Source of the DNA: CAYZDV01 sp964477275
Lineage (GTDB): Bacteria > Acidobacteriota > Aminicenantia > Aminicenantales > Aminicenantaceae
Direction: 5' to 3'
NCBI GenBank assembly: GCA_964477275.1
Contig: CAYZDV010000128.1
Location: forward strand, 1 to 5,551
Length of the DNA: 5,551 nucleotides
This document shows, one piece after another, positions 1 through 5,551 of the stretch; the first letter of the stretch is position 1; the number at the start of each line of letters is the position of its first letter. Both the position numbers and the translations under genes were made by a program. The notes beneath the pieces are model-generated. The model worked only from the letters and a program-made list of their open reading frames with translations. It had not been told where the DNA came from and did no database searches.

Positions 1-599
1 GTGTTTCCCCGGGAATGGATCTTGTGGAAGAGGTTGAGGATTTCCTGTCCTGTTTTGGAATCCAGGTTGCCGGTGGGCTCATCGGCGAGAAGGAGGGAGG
101 GTTCATTGACCAGAGCACGGGCGATGGCCACCCTCTGTTTTTCCCCACCGGAGAGCTCGGGCGGACGATGGCTGCTTCTCTCCAGCATCTCCACCATTTC
201 CAGCGCCCGGAGCGTTTTCTCCTGCCTTTCTTTTTTCCTGGCACCCTTGTAGATAAGGGGAATCTCCACGTTATGAAAGGTGGTCGCCCGGGGAAGCAGG
301 TTAAAGACCTGAAAGACAAACCCGATTTCGTTGTTGCGGATGGAAGCCAGCTCGTTGTCGCTCAACTCGCTGACCAGCCTTCCTCTGAGGGAGTATTTTC
401 CTCTGGTTGGGGTGTCGAGACAGCCGAGGATGTTCATCAGGGTTGATTTTCCAGAACCGGAAGGGCCCATGATGGCCATGAATTCGTTGCGGGCGACGGT
501 GAATGTCGCCTCACAGAGTGCCCTGACCTCCTGTTTCCCCAGCTGATAGACCTTCCAGAGGTCCTCTGCGGAGATGAGGATGTCGTTTCCTTCCCTCAT
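1..599 (-). CDS. ABC transporter ATP-binding protein, MacB/LolD type (partial, C-terminus beyond left edge)
   Basis: This is the nucleotide-binding subunit of an ABC transporter, expected to hydrolyse ATP at the cytoplasmic face and drive a MacB- or LolCE-like permease. Translating the minus strand from the ATG at 597-599 gives 199 residues in an open frame up to the window edge. Visible motifs are Walker A GPSGSGKST (residues 45-53), the Q-loop in FVFQVFNLLP (Gln97), the ABC signature LSGGE (149-153), Walker B LLLADEP (Asp173, Glu174) and the D-loop GNLDS. The H-loop and the last 25-40 residues should lie just outside the window. The PSGSGKSTLMNILGCLD and VFNLLP stretches are typical of the MacB/LolD/YknY group. 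The start codon overlaps the adaptor stop as ATGA, so the two are probably translationally coupled. The substrate cannot be read from the ATPase. The family is sure; the MacB versus LolD assignment is not. Confidence 0.95.
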   Translation of the reverse strand, partial: MREGNDILISAEDLWKVYQLGKQEVRALCEATFTVARNEFMAIMGPSGSGKSTLMNILGCLDTPTRGKYSLRGRLVSELSDNELASIRNNEIGFVFQVFNLLPRATTFHNVEIPLIYKGARKKERQEKTLRALEMVEMLERSSHRPPELSGGEKQRVAIARALVNEPSLLLADEPTGNLDSKTGQEILNLFHKIHSRGN

Positions 600-1864
600 T
601 TCTCTTTTTTTTTCGTCTCAGGCTTGATCAGCATGCCGTCCTTGAGCTGACGGAGGGCGCTGTAGGGGCCGACCACGATATCCTGGCCTTCGTTGAGGCC
701 TGAGGTGATTTCGATCATCATCTCGCCCATGATCCCTTTCTGGACCGGAGTGAATTTCACCCGGTCGTTCTCGACGAGAAAGACCCCTTCCTCCTGCTCC
801 GCGCCTTTCTTCTTCTCTTTTTCCTCTTTGTCCTTCACCGCCAGGGCCGAGATGGGAGCCGCCAGCACACCTTTTTTTTCGGCGGTGATGATGTCAGCGG
901 AGGCGGAGAGTCCTGGTTTGAGAATATCGGGGGGGTCCTCGAGGGTGATGATGACCTTGAAGTCCCTGGATTGCTCGGTGGCGGTCAACTTTTGAATGGC
1001 GGAGCTTCCGATTTCGGTGACCTTTCCTTTGATGATCCTGTCAGGAAGAGCGTCGACTCTGACCTCAGCGAGCTGCCCGATTTTGACCCCGATGACATCT
1101 GTTTCGTCGACTCCGACCTCGACTTCCATCACCGAGAGGTCGGCGATGGTCATCAACACTGTGCCCGGGTTGTTCATGGTGCCGATGATGGCCACTTCCC
1201 CTTCTTCGACCCGGAGGCTGGTGATGATCCCGTCGATGGGAGAGTTGTAAACGGTTTTGCCCAGGTTATCCATGGTGCTCTGGAGAGAGGCCTCAGCCTG
1301 TTTGATCTGATAAAGGAGGGATTGGTGCTGGGCTTTGGAGATTTCATTCTGGGCCTTGGCAGCTTCCAGCTGCTCTTCCGAGATGAGCTGTTCGGTATAG
1401 AGCTTTTTCTGTCTGTTGTAGAAGCTTTCGTCTTTTTTCAGGATGGCCTCGGCTCTGATCAGCTCTGCTTTGTAGGAGTGGATGAGGGCCTTGTCTCTTT
1501 CGGCATTGGCCTCATACTGGGCGGAGTCGAGCTTGAGGAGAAAGTCTCCTTCTCGGACGCGCTGTCCTTCCTGCACTCCAATTTTAACGATTCTTCCCGG
1601 CACATGGGCGCTGATGTTGACGCTCTTTTTGGGCTTGACCTCCCCAGAGGCCGAAATGATCGAGGTCAGGTCATGGCCGGCCACCTTCTCCACAGTCACA
1701 TGTATGGCCTTTTCTCTCTGGGCCTGAAGGTTGAAGTAGACGATGACGGCAACGAAGACAATAAACAGGAGAACAAAGATGATTTTTCTCCTCTTTTTCG
1801 AGGAGCGCCCCATAGGCTGGGGGATGTTCTCTTTTTTCCCGATTTTCAAAACGATCCCCGGCAT
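596..1864 (-). CDS. Periplasmic adaptor / membrane fusion protein (HlyD/MacA/YknX-like) of an ABC export system
   Basis: This 422-residue protein is a membrane-fusion subunit that would link an inner-membrane ABC permease to an outer-membrane channel. A basic stretch (SSKKRRK, 21-27) precedes one transmembrane helix (about 28-45), giving an N-in anchor; there is no lipobox. A first lipoyl half follows at about 73-112 (HVPGRIVKIGVQEGQRVREGD), then an alpha-helical coiled-coil hairpin (about 115-200), a second lipoyl half (about 201-240, NSPIDGIITSLRVEEGEV), a beta-barrel (about 246-330) and a C-terminal membrane-proximal domain (about 361-415). A highly charged Lys/Glu segment at 344-360 interrupts the latter part, and the protein ends in a Lys-rich tail. 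I chose the ATG at 1862-1864 because AAAGGG lies about 10 nt upstream. Met18 is a possible later start but has no Shine-Dalgarno-like sequence. It is cotranscribed with the downstream ATPase (4-nt overlap). Export of a small molecule, peptide or lipoprotein are all possible. Confidence 0.93.
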   Translation of the reverse strand: MPGIVLKIGKKENIPQPMGRSSKKRRKIIFVLLFIVFVAVIVYFNLQAQREKAIHVTVEKVAGHDLTSIISASGEVKPKKSVNISAHVPGRIVKIGVQEGQRVREGDFLLKLDSAQYEANAERDKALIHSYKAELIRAEAILKKDESFYNRQKKLYTEQLISEEQLEAAKAQNEISKAQHQSLLYQIKQAEASLQSTMDNLGKTVYNSPIDGIITSLRVEEGEVAIIGTMNNPGTVLMTIADLSVMEVEVGVDETDVIGVKIGQLAEVRVDALPDRIIKGKVTEIGSSAIQKLTATEQSRDFKVIITLEDPPDILKPGLSASADIITAEKKGVLAAPISALAVKDKEEKEKKKGAEQEEGVFLVENDRVKFTPVQKGIMGEMMIEITSGLNEGQDIVVGPYSALRQLKDGMLIKPETKKKEK

Positions 1865-1894
1865 TTCACTTTTTCCCTTTTTTATAATTATCGT

Positions 1895-1900
1895 ATTATA
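1895..1900 (-). promoter_or_regulatory. Candidate -10 box for the adaptor-ATPase operon
   Basis: On the minus strand this hexamer reads TATAAT, a perfect sigma-70 -10 match, inside an AT-rich stretch about 30 nt upstream of the adaptor start codon. It would give a leader of roughly 20-25 nt. No good -35 hexamer is seen 16-18 bp upstream (TTGCCT at 1913-1918 is only 12 bp away), so this is a partial promoter call. Confidence 0.35.
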
Positions 1901-2089
1901 TTACGGCCTAAAAGGCAAAAGGTTTCCAAAGTCTCGGGAGCATTTCCAAATCCGCGACGGTCAAATGGTCGAAAGGATGAAAAAGAAATGGCTGCCAGAG
2001 CCTCCAAAAGGTAGCCTGATTTCCCGGCGTTATGGTAATATAAAAAAGCCATGTCCTAAGCGCATTTCTTGAAAGCTTCTGAGGAAAGG

Positions 2090-2103
2090 CCCGGCAGGCC
2101 GGG
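2090..2103. repeat. Short inverted repeat (5-bp stem, 4-nt loop)
   Basis: CCCGG (2090-2094) and CCGGG (2099-2103) flank a CAGG loop. This GC-rich hairpin lies about 85-95 bp upstream of the M48-like gene and just before a second, stronger hairpin. It has no T-run after it on either strand, so it is not a standard intrinsic terminator. Confidence 0.45.
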
Positions 2104-2112
2104 GACATGCTT

Positions 2113-2129
2113 GAGCCCACGCTGGGCTC
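2113..2129. repeat. Perfect 7-bp hairpin upstream of the M48-like gene
   Basis: GAGCCCA (2113-2119) and TGGGCTC (2123-2129) are exact inverted complements around a 3-nt CGC loop; T2112 and G2130 could add a wobble pair. There is no T-run downstream on either strand, which argues against an intrinsic terminator. It could be a leader structure or an operator for a dimeric regulator, but nothing in the window decides between these. Confidence 0.55.
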
Positions 2130-2186
2130 GCCGTTGATTTGTGGGATAAGATGGAGTAAAAAAAGAGGACTGAGGATGAGAAAGAA

Positions 2187-3530
2187 ATGAATCTTGGCAG
2201 ACCCGGGCTGGAAAGCATTTTTTTTCTGGTGTGTTCGCTGCTCGTTTTTCATTGGGCGGTTGGCCTCCTTTCCCGGGCTGAGCCATTGCCGGGGAATGGA
2301 CTGGATGTCTCCCGGTTCACCGGCCAGAGGGACTTCGACTTTTTGCCTGTGAGCGCCGAGAAGGCGTATGCCCGCCAGGTTGCGGCTGAAGTGGAGAGAG
2401 AGGGTCAGGTCGTCCAGGATGAATTTCTGAGCGCCTATCTCGAAGAGATTGGAAGGAAGTTGATTCTGCGCGATCGCCTGAGAGATCCGGTCGGAGATTG
2501 GGAGTGGTCGTTTCGCATCATCGACTCTGCTGAGCTCGACGCCTTTGCCGCCCTGGGGGGGCATGTCTACCTCACCCGGGGCCTGGTCGAAGCTTCGGAG
2601 TCGGAATCCGAGCTGGCCGCTGTCCTCGCTTTCGAGATCGGGCATTTTCTCTCCGGGCATGTTCGCCAGCATATCCTCGAACGATTGGCCCGTTTGAGAG
2701 ATTTTTCTCCCCAAGAGAAGTTAATAGGGGAGGAAGGCTGGCAGAAGCTCGTTCGTCTTTTTGAGGCCGAAGGCGGCGTCATTTCCTTTTTTTCGGGGAA
2801 GGCGCATGATTCCTCCCAGGTGGAAAAGGCCGACGAACTGGCCCTGCTCCGCGTCCATAACGCCCGGTTCAATCCCCAGGATTTCCTTCTTCTCCTCAAT
2901 CGTCTGGAGAGAAAGAAAGAACCTTATCCTTCATGGCTGAAAAGGAACGCCTGGAACCAGAGAAGACAGAGGAACATCTCGGCCAGCCTGAGGATGCTTT
3001 CCCCTCTCCCCTTCGTGGAGGAAGACTCACGGTTCTTTGCGTTCAAAGCCCGGCTGATCTCTTTATCTGGAAGGCCGGAGGAGACGAGTCCTCTCGCAGA
3101 AGGAGAAATCGTCCACCAGATCACTGTTCCGGGCGAGGTGAACTGGACAGACACCGGGATTGAGGTCAAGGAGGGGCAGGACATCTCCTTCCATGCCCAG
3201 GGGAATGTTTTTCTTCAACAGGGCAACCTCGTTGCCCGCTGCGACCCGAATGGCTACGACTTCAGGTCCATGCAGCAGCCCCTTCCCGACCGCAACATCG
3301 GCGCCCTGATCGGGAAGGTGGCTGTCCTCTTTTCCATAGAAATCAACAAAGAGAACGGAAGGGAGTTTCGCTACGAGGTGGCCGAGGTGTTTTACATCGG
3401 GTCGGAGAACACCGTGGCGATGCCGATGAGCGGCCGCCTCTATCTGGGAATTAACGAGAACCTCGTCGGCGACAATTCCGGGGCCTTCACGGTCAATCTC
3501 GCTTTTCGCCCTCCTGTTCTCTCCCCGTGA
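2187..3530 (+). CDS. Exported M48-family-like protein with degenerate zinc motif and C-terminal LecA/PA-IL-like domain
   Basis: The 447-residue product has a signal-peptide-like N-terminus (hydrophobic about 10-28, likely cleavage after Ser-Arg-Ala31), so it probably acts in the periplasm or outside the cell. Residues about 55-240 resemble M48 (BepA/LoiP-like) metallopeptidases: DAFAALGGHVYLTRGL, then ELAAVLAFEIGHFLSGH, then EKADELALLRVHNARFNP. In M48 enzymes the motif is HExxH with a Glu three residues before the Ala-Asp pair. Here the first His is Phe149, Glu150 and His153 remain, and the third ligand position is Val212. The enzyme may therefore be inactive. A helical linker (about 240-305) leads to a LecA/PA-IL-like beta domain (about 308-445) with NWTDTGIEV, DPNG (353-356), IGALIGKV, SGRLYLGIN and GDNSGAF (428-434). 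The start has GAGGA about 10 nt upstream. The gene stands alone, with its 3' end inside accC. The domain assignments come from motif recognition only. Confidence 0.85.
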   Translation: MNLGRPGLESIFFLVCSLLVFHWAVGLLSRAEPLPGNGLDVSRFTGQRDFDFLPVSAEKAYARQVAAEVEREGQVVQDEFLSAYLEEIGRKLILRDRLRDPVGDWEWSFRIIDSAELDAFAALGGHVYLTRGLVEASESESELAAVLAFEIGHFLSGHVRQHILERLARLRDFSPQEKLIGEEGWQKLVRLFEAEGGVISFFSGKAHDSSQVEKADELALLRVHNARFNPQDFLLLLNRLERKKEPYPSWLKRNAWNQRRQRNISASLRMLSPLPFVEEDSRFFAFKARLISLSGRPEETSPLAEGEIVHQITVPGEVNWTDTGIEVKEGQDISFHAQGNVFLQQGNLVARCDPNGYDFRSMQQPLPDRNIGALIGKVAVLFSIEINKENGREFRYEVAEVFYIGSENTVAMPMSGRLYLGINENLVGDNSGAFTVNLAFRPPVLSP

Positions 3531-4875
3531 CTTCTGTTTTCTTTTTCAGGAACCGTTCCATGAATTCGGTGGTGGAGTTTCCTTTGAGGAAGTCCGAGTT
3601 CGCAAGGATGTTCAGATGGAGAGGGATGTTTGTCTTGATGCCGACGATGGTCGTTGTTTCGAGGGCGGTCCGCATTTTATGGATGGCTTCGGCACGCGTG
3701 GGAGCCCTGACAACGATCTTGGCCAGGAGAGAATCATAGTCAGGGGGAATCTTCCAGCCGCAGTAGGCCGCCGAGTCGACCCGAACTCCCTCTCCGCCTG
3801 GAAAAACAAGGAATTCAATCTTGCCGGGCGAAGGAACAAAGGTCTCAGGATCTTCAGCGTTGATCCGGCACTCCAGACTGTGGCCTCTTGATTCCAGGCG
3901 ATGGGGGAGGGAGAGAGTGGCGCCGGCGGCGATTTTGATTTGCTCCTTGATCAGGTCGATATCGTAAACCATCTCTGTGATCGGGTGCTCGACCTGGACC
4001 CGGGTATTGGCTTCCATGAAGTAGAAATTCTTCTGCTCATCCACAAGGAACTCGAATGTGCCCAGGCTCTGATAGCCGATGAAGCGAACGGCTTCGGAGA
4101 CAGCCTTGATCATTTTTCTGCGGAGCTTTTCATCGACAAAAGGAGAAGGCGTCTCCTCGATCAGCTTCTGGTACTTTCTCTGGATGGAGCATTCCCTTTC
4201 ACCGAGGGCCATCGCGTTTCCTTTATTGTCAGCGATGACCTGGATTTCAATGTGCCGGGCCTGGGGGATGCATTTCTCCAGATAAAGAGAAGGGTCACCG
4301 AAAGAAGCTCTGGCCTCGCTCTGGGAGATGGAGAACTGTTCCTCCATCTGCGCGGCGGAGCGCACGATTCTCATCCCCTTTCCGCCGCCTCCGGCCGCCG
4401 GTTTGAGGATGAGGGGATAGCCGATTCTTTGGGCGATTTTTTTCGCTTCGGCCGCATCTTCCACGATTCCATCGCTGCCGGGGATGACCGGCAGTCCGGC
4501 CTTTTTTATCTCCTGGCGGGCTTTGTTTTTATCGCCCATGAGACGGATGTGCGAGGCCAGGGGGCCGATGAAAGTGACGCCGGAGGTTTCACAGGTTTCT
4601 GCGAAACGGGCGTTCTCAGCCAGGAATCCATAGCCGGGATGGATGGCGTCTGCTTTGCTGATCTCGGCGGCACTGAGGAGATTGGGAATGTTCAGGTAGC
4701 TTTCACTGGCCCTGGCGGGACCGATGCAGATTTTTTCGTGGGCCAGCATGGCATGGAGAGAATTTTTGTCCGGCTCAGAGTAGACAGCAACGGTTTTGAT
4801 GCCCAGTTCCCGGGCGGCGCGGATGATGCGCAGGGCGATCTCCCCGCGGTTGGCGACCAGGATCTTTGAGAACAT
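3493..4875 (-). CDS. accC: Biotin carboxylase subunit of acetyl-CoA carboxylase
   Basis: This 460-residue ATP-grasp enzyme carboxylates the biotin on AccB using ATP and bicarbonate, the first half-reaction of malonyl-CoA synthesis for fatty acids, in the cytoplasm. It opens with MFSKILVANRGEIALRIIRA, the family N-terminus, which fixes the start at 4873-4875 although the frame is open further upstream. Visible elements, by analogy with E. coli AccC, are Lys116, Lys158, the glycine-rich loop AAGGGGKGMR (160-169), Glu200-Lys201, His208, Lys237, Glu275, and EANTRVQVEH (288-297) with Glu288, Asn290, Arg292 and Glu296, then Arg337 in CRINAEDP. The position of E. coli His236 is Tyr235 (RKYQK). The protein is about 11 residues longer than the 449-residue E. 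coli enzyme, with a charged tail. The start lies 5 nt after the accB stop without a clear Shine-Dalgarno, suggesting coupling to accB. The 3' end overlaps the opposite-strand M48-like gene. Confidence 0.97.
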   Translation of the reverse strand: MFSKILVANRGEIALRIIRAARELGIKTVAVYSEPDKNSLHAMLAHEKICIGPARASESYLNIPNLLSAAEISKADAIHPGYGFLAENARFAETCETSGVTFIGPLASHIRLMGDKNKARQEIKKAGLPVIPGSDGIVEDAAEAKKIAQRIGYPLILKPAAGGGGKGMRIVRSAAQMEEQFSISQSEARASFGDPSLYLEKCIPQARHIEIQVIADNKGNAMALGERECSIQRKYQKLIEETPSPFVDEKLRRKMIKAVSEAVRFIGYQSLGTFEFLVDEQKNFYFMEANTRVQVEHPITEMVYDIDLIKEQIKIAAGATLSLPHRLESRGHSLECRINAEDPETFVPSPGKIEFLVFPGGEGVRVDSAAYCGWKIPPDYDSLLAKIVVRAPTRAEAIHKMRTALETTTIVGIKTNIPLHLNILANSDFLKGNSTTEFMERFLKKKTEVTGREQEGEKRD

Positions 4876-4880
4876 GGGAA

Positions 4881-5351
4881 TCAGGAGAGCGGCCGGATGG
4901 CGAACAATTTTTGTCCATACTCGACCGGCATTCCGTTCTCGACGTAGATTTCCTCGAGGATTCCGTCGACCTCGGATTCGATTTCGTTCATGAGTTTCAT
5001 GGCTTCGATGATGCACAATGTCTGGTTTTTCTTGACCGTGTCGCCGACTTCAACGAACGGCGCTGAGGATGGGTCCGGGGCGCGGTAAAAAGTCCCCACC
5101 ATCGGAGAAGTGATCAGGTGAAAATGGTTGTCTTTCTCTGCCGGCAGCTCCTGAATTGGAAGTGTTTCATTCATTTTTGGCTCCGGGGACGCCTGGAGGG
5201 GCAGGGGGTTCAGGCCGGAAGAGGGAGGGTTGGGATTCCGGCTGAGCTTGATTTTGAAGCCTTCTATTTCCAGCTCGAAATGGGCGAGGTTTTTCTCCTC
5301 CATGAAATCGGTAATCCGAGTGATTTCCTTGTAGTCTATTTTCGCATTCAT
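4881..5351 (-). CDS. accB: Biotin carboxyl carrier protein of acetyl-CoA carboxylase
   Basis: This 156-residue protein carries the covalently bound biotin that moves carboxylate from biotin carboxylase to the carboxyltransferase in fatty acid synthesis. The N-terminal part (1-38, IDYKEITRITDFMEEKNLAHFELEIEG region) matches the AccB N-terminal helix-strand segment that contacts AccC. A Pro/Ser-rich linker follows (about 39-75). The biotinyl domain (about 77-154) has the thumb segment SPMVGTFYRAPDPSSAPFVEVGD (82-104) and the biotinylation motif EAMKLMNE, with Lys119 as the attachment site. I chose the ATG at 5349-5351 because it matches the family N-terminus and has GAGGAG 7 nt upstream. The frame extends to a TTG at 5441, which falls in the -35 box and is not credible. 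It is the first gene of accB-accC; the accA/accD partners are not in the window. Confidence 0.97.
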   Translation of the reverse strand: MNAKIDYKEITRITDFMEEKNLAHFELEIEGFKIKLSRNPNPPSSGLNPLPLQASPEPKMNETLPIQELPAEKDNHFHLITSPMVGTFYRAPDPSSAPFVEVGDTVKKNQTLCIIEAMKLMNEIESEVDGILEEIYVENGMPVEYGQKLFAIRPLS

Positions 5352-5358
5352 TTTGGCT

Positions 5359-5364
5359 CTCCTC
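5359..5364 (-). promoter_or_regulatory. Ribosome binding site of accB
   Basis: The minus strand reads GAGGAG, a near-ideal Shine-Dalgarno, 7 nt before the ATG at 5349-5351. It settles the accB start against the longer frame beginning at 5441 and contrasts with the absence of such a site before accC. Confidence 0.8.
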
Positions 5365-5412
5365 AGCAGGCAGCAATGGAAGCCTGAGCACTGAGAACAA
5401 AAAAGTAGTAAT

Positions 5413-5441
5413 ACCTTAATCACAGCGGAAAAAAATGTCAA
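5413..5441 (-). promoter_or_regulatory. Candidate sigma-70-type promoter of accB-accC
   Basis: On the minus strand a perfect TTGACA -35 box (5436-5441) is followed, after exactly 17 bp including a 7-T run, by TAAGGT (5413-5418), which keeps the key T, A and final T of TATAAT. Transcription would begin near 5406, giving a leader of about 55 nt that includes the GAGGAG site. The -10 is weak, so the promoter may depend on an activator or another sigma factor. No hairpin or known riboswitch was recognised in the leader. Confidence 0.55.
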
Positions 5442-5551
5442 GAGAGAGAAAGCCAGGGTGAGTATCTTTTTTTCCGTGATGAAGACCTATCTCGGTAGGA
5501 TTAAAGAGGGTCAGGCTGGGTGTTGAGAAAACCGTGAGCAGGGCTGAGCGG

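Larger units (their letters stand above)
1865..2186. other. Divergent intergenic region between the adaptor operon and the M48-like gene
   Basis: These 322 bp separate two divergently transcribed genes. The adaptor side is AT-rich and holds the TATAAT box. The middle contains no convincing gene: a 35-codon basic ORF at 1965-2072 plus has no good ribosome binding site. The M48 side holds two compact hairpins (2090-2103 and 2113-2129). Weak plus-strand promoter-like pairs are TTGATT (2134-2139) with TAAAAA (2157-2162) at 17 bp, and CTGATT (2016-2021) with TATAAA (2039-2044) at 17 bp. Only the second would place the hairpins in the mRNA leader. Neither is strong. Confidence 0.6.

Noticed and set aside
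971..2014. 347-codon plus-strand ORF
   Set aside because: It is antisense to the membrane fusion protein gene, which has clear domain motifs. The composition is low-complexity Asp/Gly/Phe, as expected from reading a GC3-rich gene backwards.
1965..2072. 35-codon basic ORF (MVERMKKKW...) on the plus strand in the intergenic region
   Set aside because: There is no good Shine-Dalgarno, no hydrophobic segment and no recognisable family. The Lys/Arg richness follows from A/G-rich DNA. It would need conservation or ribosome profiling to be revived.
2555..2561. Run of seven G within the M48-like gene, considered as a possible frameshift site
   Set aside because: The frame before and after is consistent with the M48 motif order (AFAALGGHVYLTRGL then ELAAVLAFEIGH), so no frameshift is indicated.
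1908..2714. 268-codon minus-strand ORF covering the intergenic region and the M48-like N-terminal half
   Set aside because: It is antisense to the M48-like gene, has no family resemblance, and its end overlaps the AT-rich promoter region of the adaptor.
3901..4869. 322-codon plus-strand ORF
   Set aside because: It lies wholly opposite accC, whose catalytic motifs are intact. It has no recognisable domain and is an antisense shadow.
4876..5016. 47-residue N-terminal extension of AccC
   Set aside because: It is Arg/His-rich, overlaps accB in another frame and does not resemble the family. MFSKILVANRGEIA is the standard N-terminus.
5352..5441. N-terminal extension of AccB from a TTG at 5441
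   Set aside because: It would place the start codon inside the -35 box. The ATG at 5351 has a strong ribosome binding site and matches the family N-terminus.
5486..5499. Small hairpin CCTAT-CTCG-GTAGG upstream of accB
   Set aside because: It has only four Watson-Crick pairs plus a wobble and no following T-run, so it is too weak to call a terminator or regulatory element.
5499..5551. Minus-strand reading frame ending in a TAA, possible tail of an upstream gene such as efp
   Set aside because: Only about 16 residues are visible (ending in NTQPDPL), with no match to the EF-P C-terminus, so it cannot be supported as a gene.

Overview
The window looks like ordinary chromosomal DNA from a Gram-negative-type bacterium, with moderately high GC and tightly packed genes. 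The evidence for an outer membrane is indirect: a MacA-type periplasmic adaptor beside a MacB/LolD-type ABC ATPase, and an exported M48-like protein. The combination of accB-accC with an M48-like protein carrying a LecA-like tail would fit an Acidobacteriota- or Aminicenantota-like lineage, but that is a weak guess from gene content. No rRNA, tRNA, CRISPR array, transposase or other mobile element was seen.

Layout: (1) On the minus strand, 1-599 is the N-terminal 199 residues of an ABC transporter ATPase that runs off the left edge. (2) Its upstream neighbour, 596-1864 minus, is a membrane-fusion (periplasmic adaptor) protein that overlaps the ATPase by an ATGA junction. Together they form a MacAB/YknXY-type export operon whose permease should lie past the left edge. 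(3) 1865-2186 is a divergent intergenic region with a TATAAT -10 box facing the adaptor and two compact hairpins upstream of the next gene. (4) 2187-3530 plus encodes an exported M48-family-like protein with a C-terminal LecA/PA-IL-like domain. Its zinc motif reads FEIGH instead of HEIGH, and the usual third zinc ligand position is Val, so it may be a pseudopeptidase. (5) 3493-4875 minus is accC (biotin carboxylase), whose 3' end overlaps the M48-like gene tail-to-tail by 38 bp. (6) 4881-5351 minus is accB (biotin carboxyl carrier protein), directly upstream of accC. It has a strong ribosome binding site and a promoter with a consensus TTGACA box. (7) 5442-5551 is upstream DNA with no supportable gene.

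How the genes work together: AccB and AccC form the biotin carboxylation half of acetyl-CoA carboxylase; the carboxyltransferase genes accA and accD are not in the window. The adaptor and ATPase belong to one export or lipoprotein-handling system. The M48-like lectin protein stands alone on the opposite strand, and its role is unknown. It is the most unusual item here.
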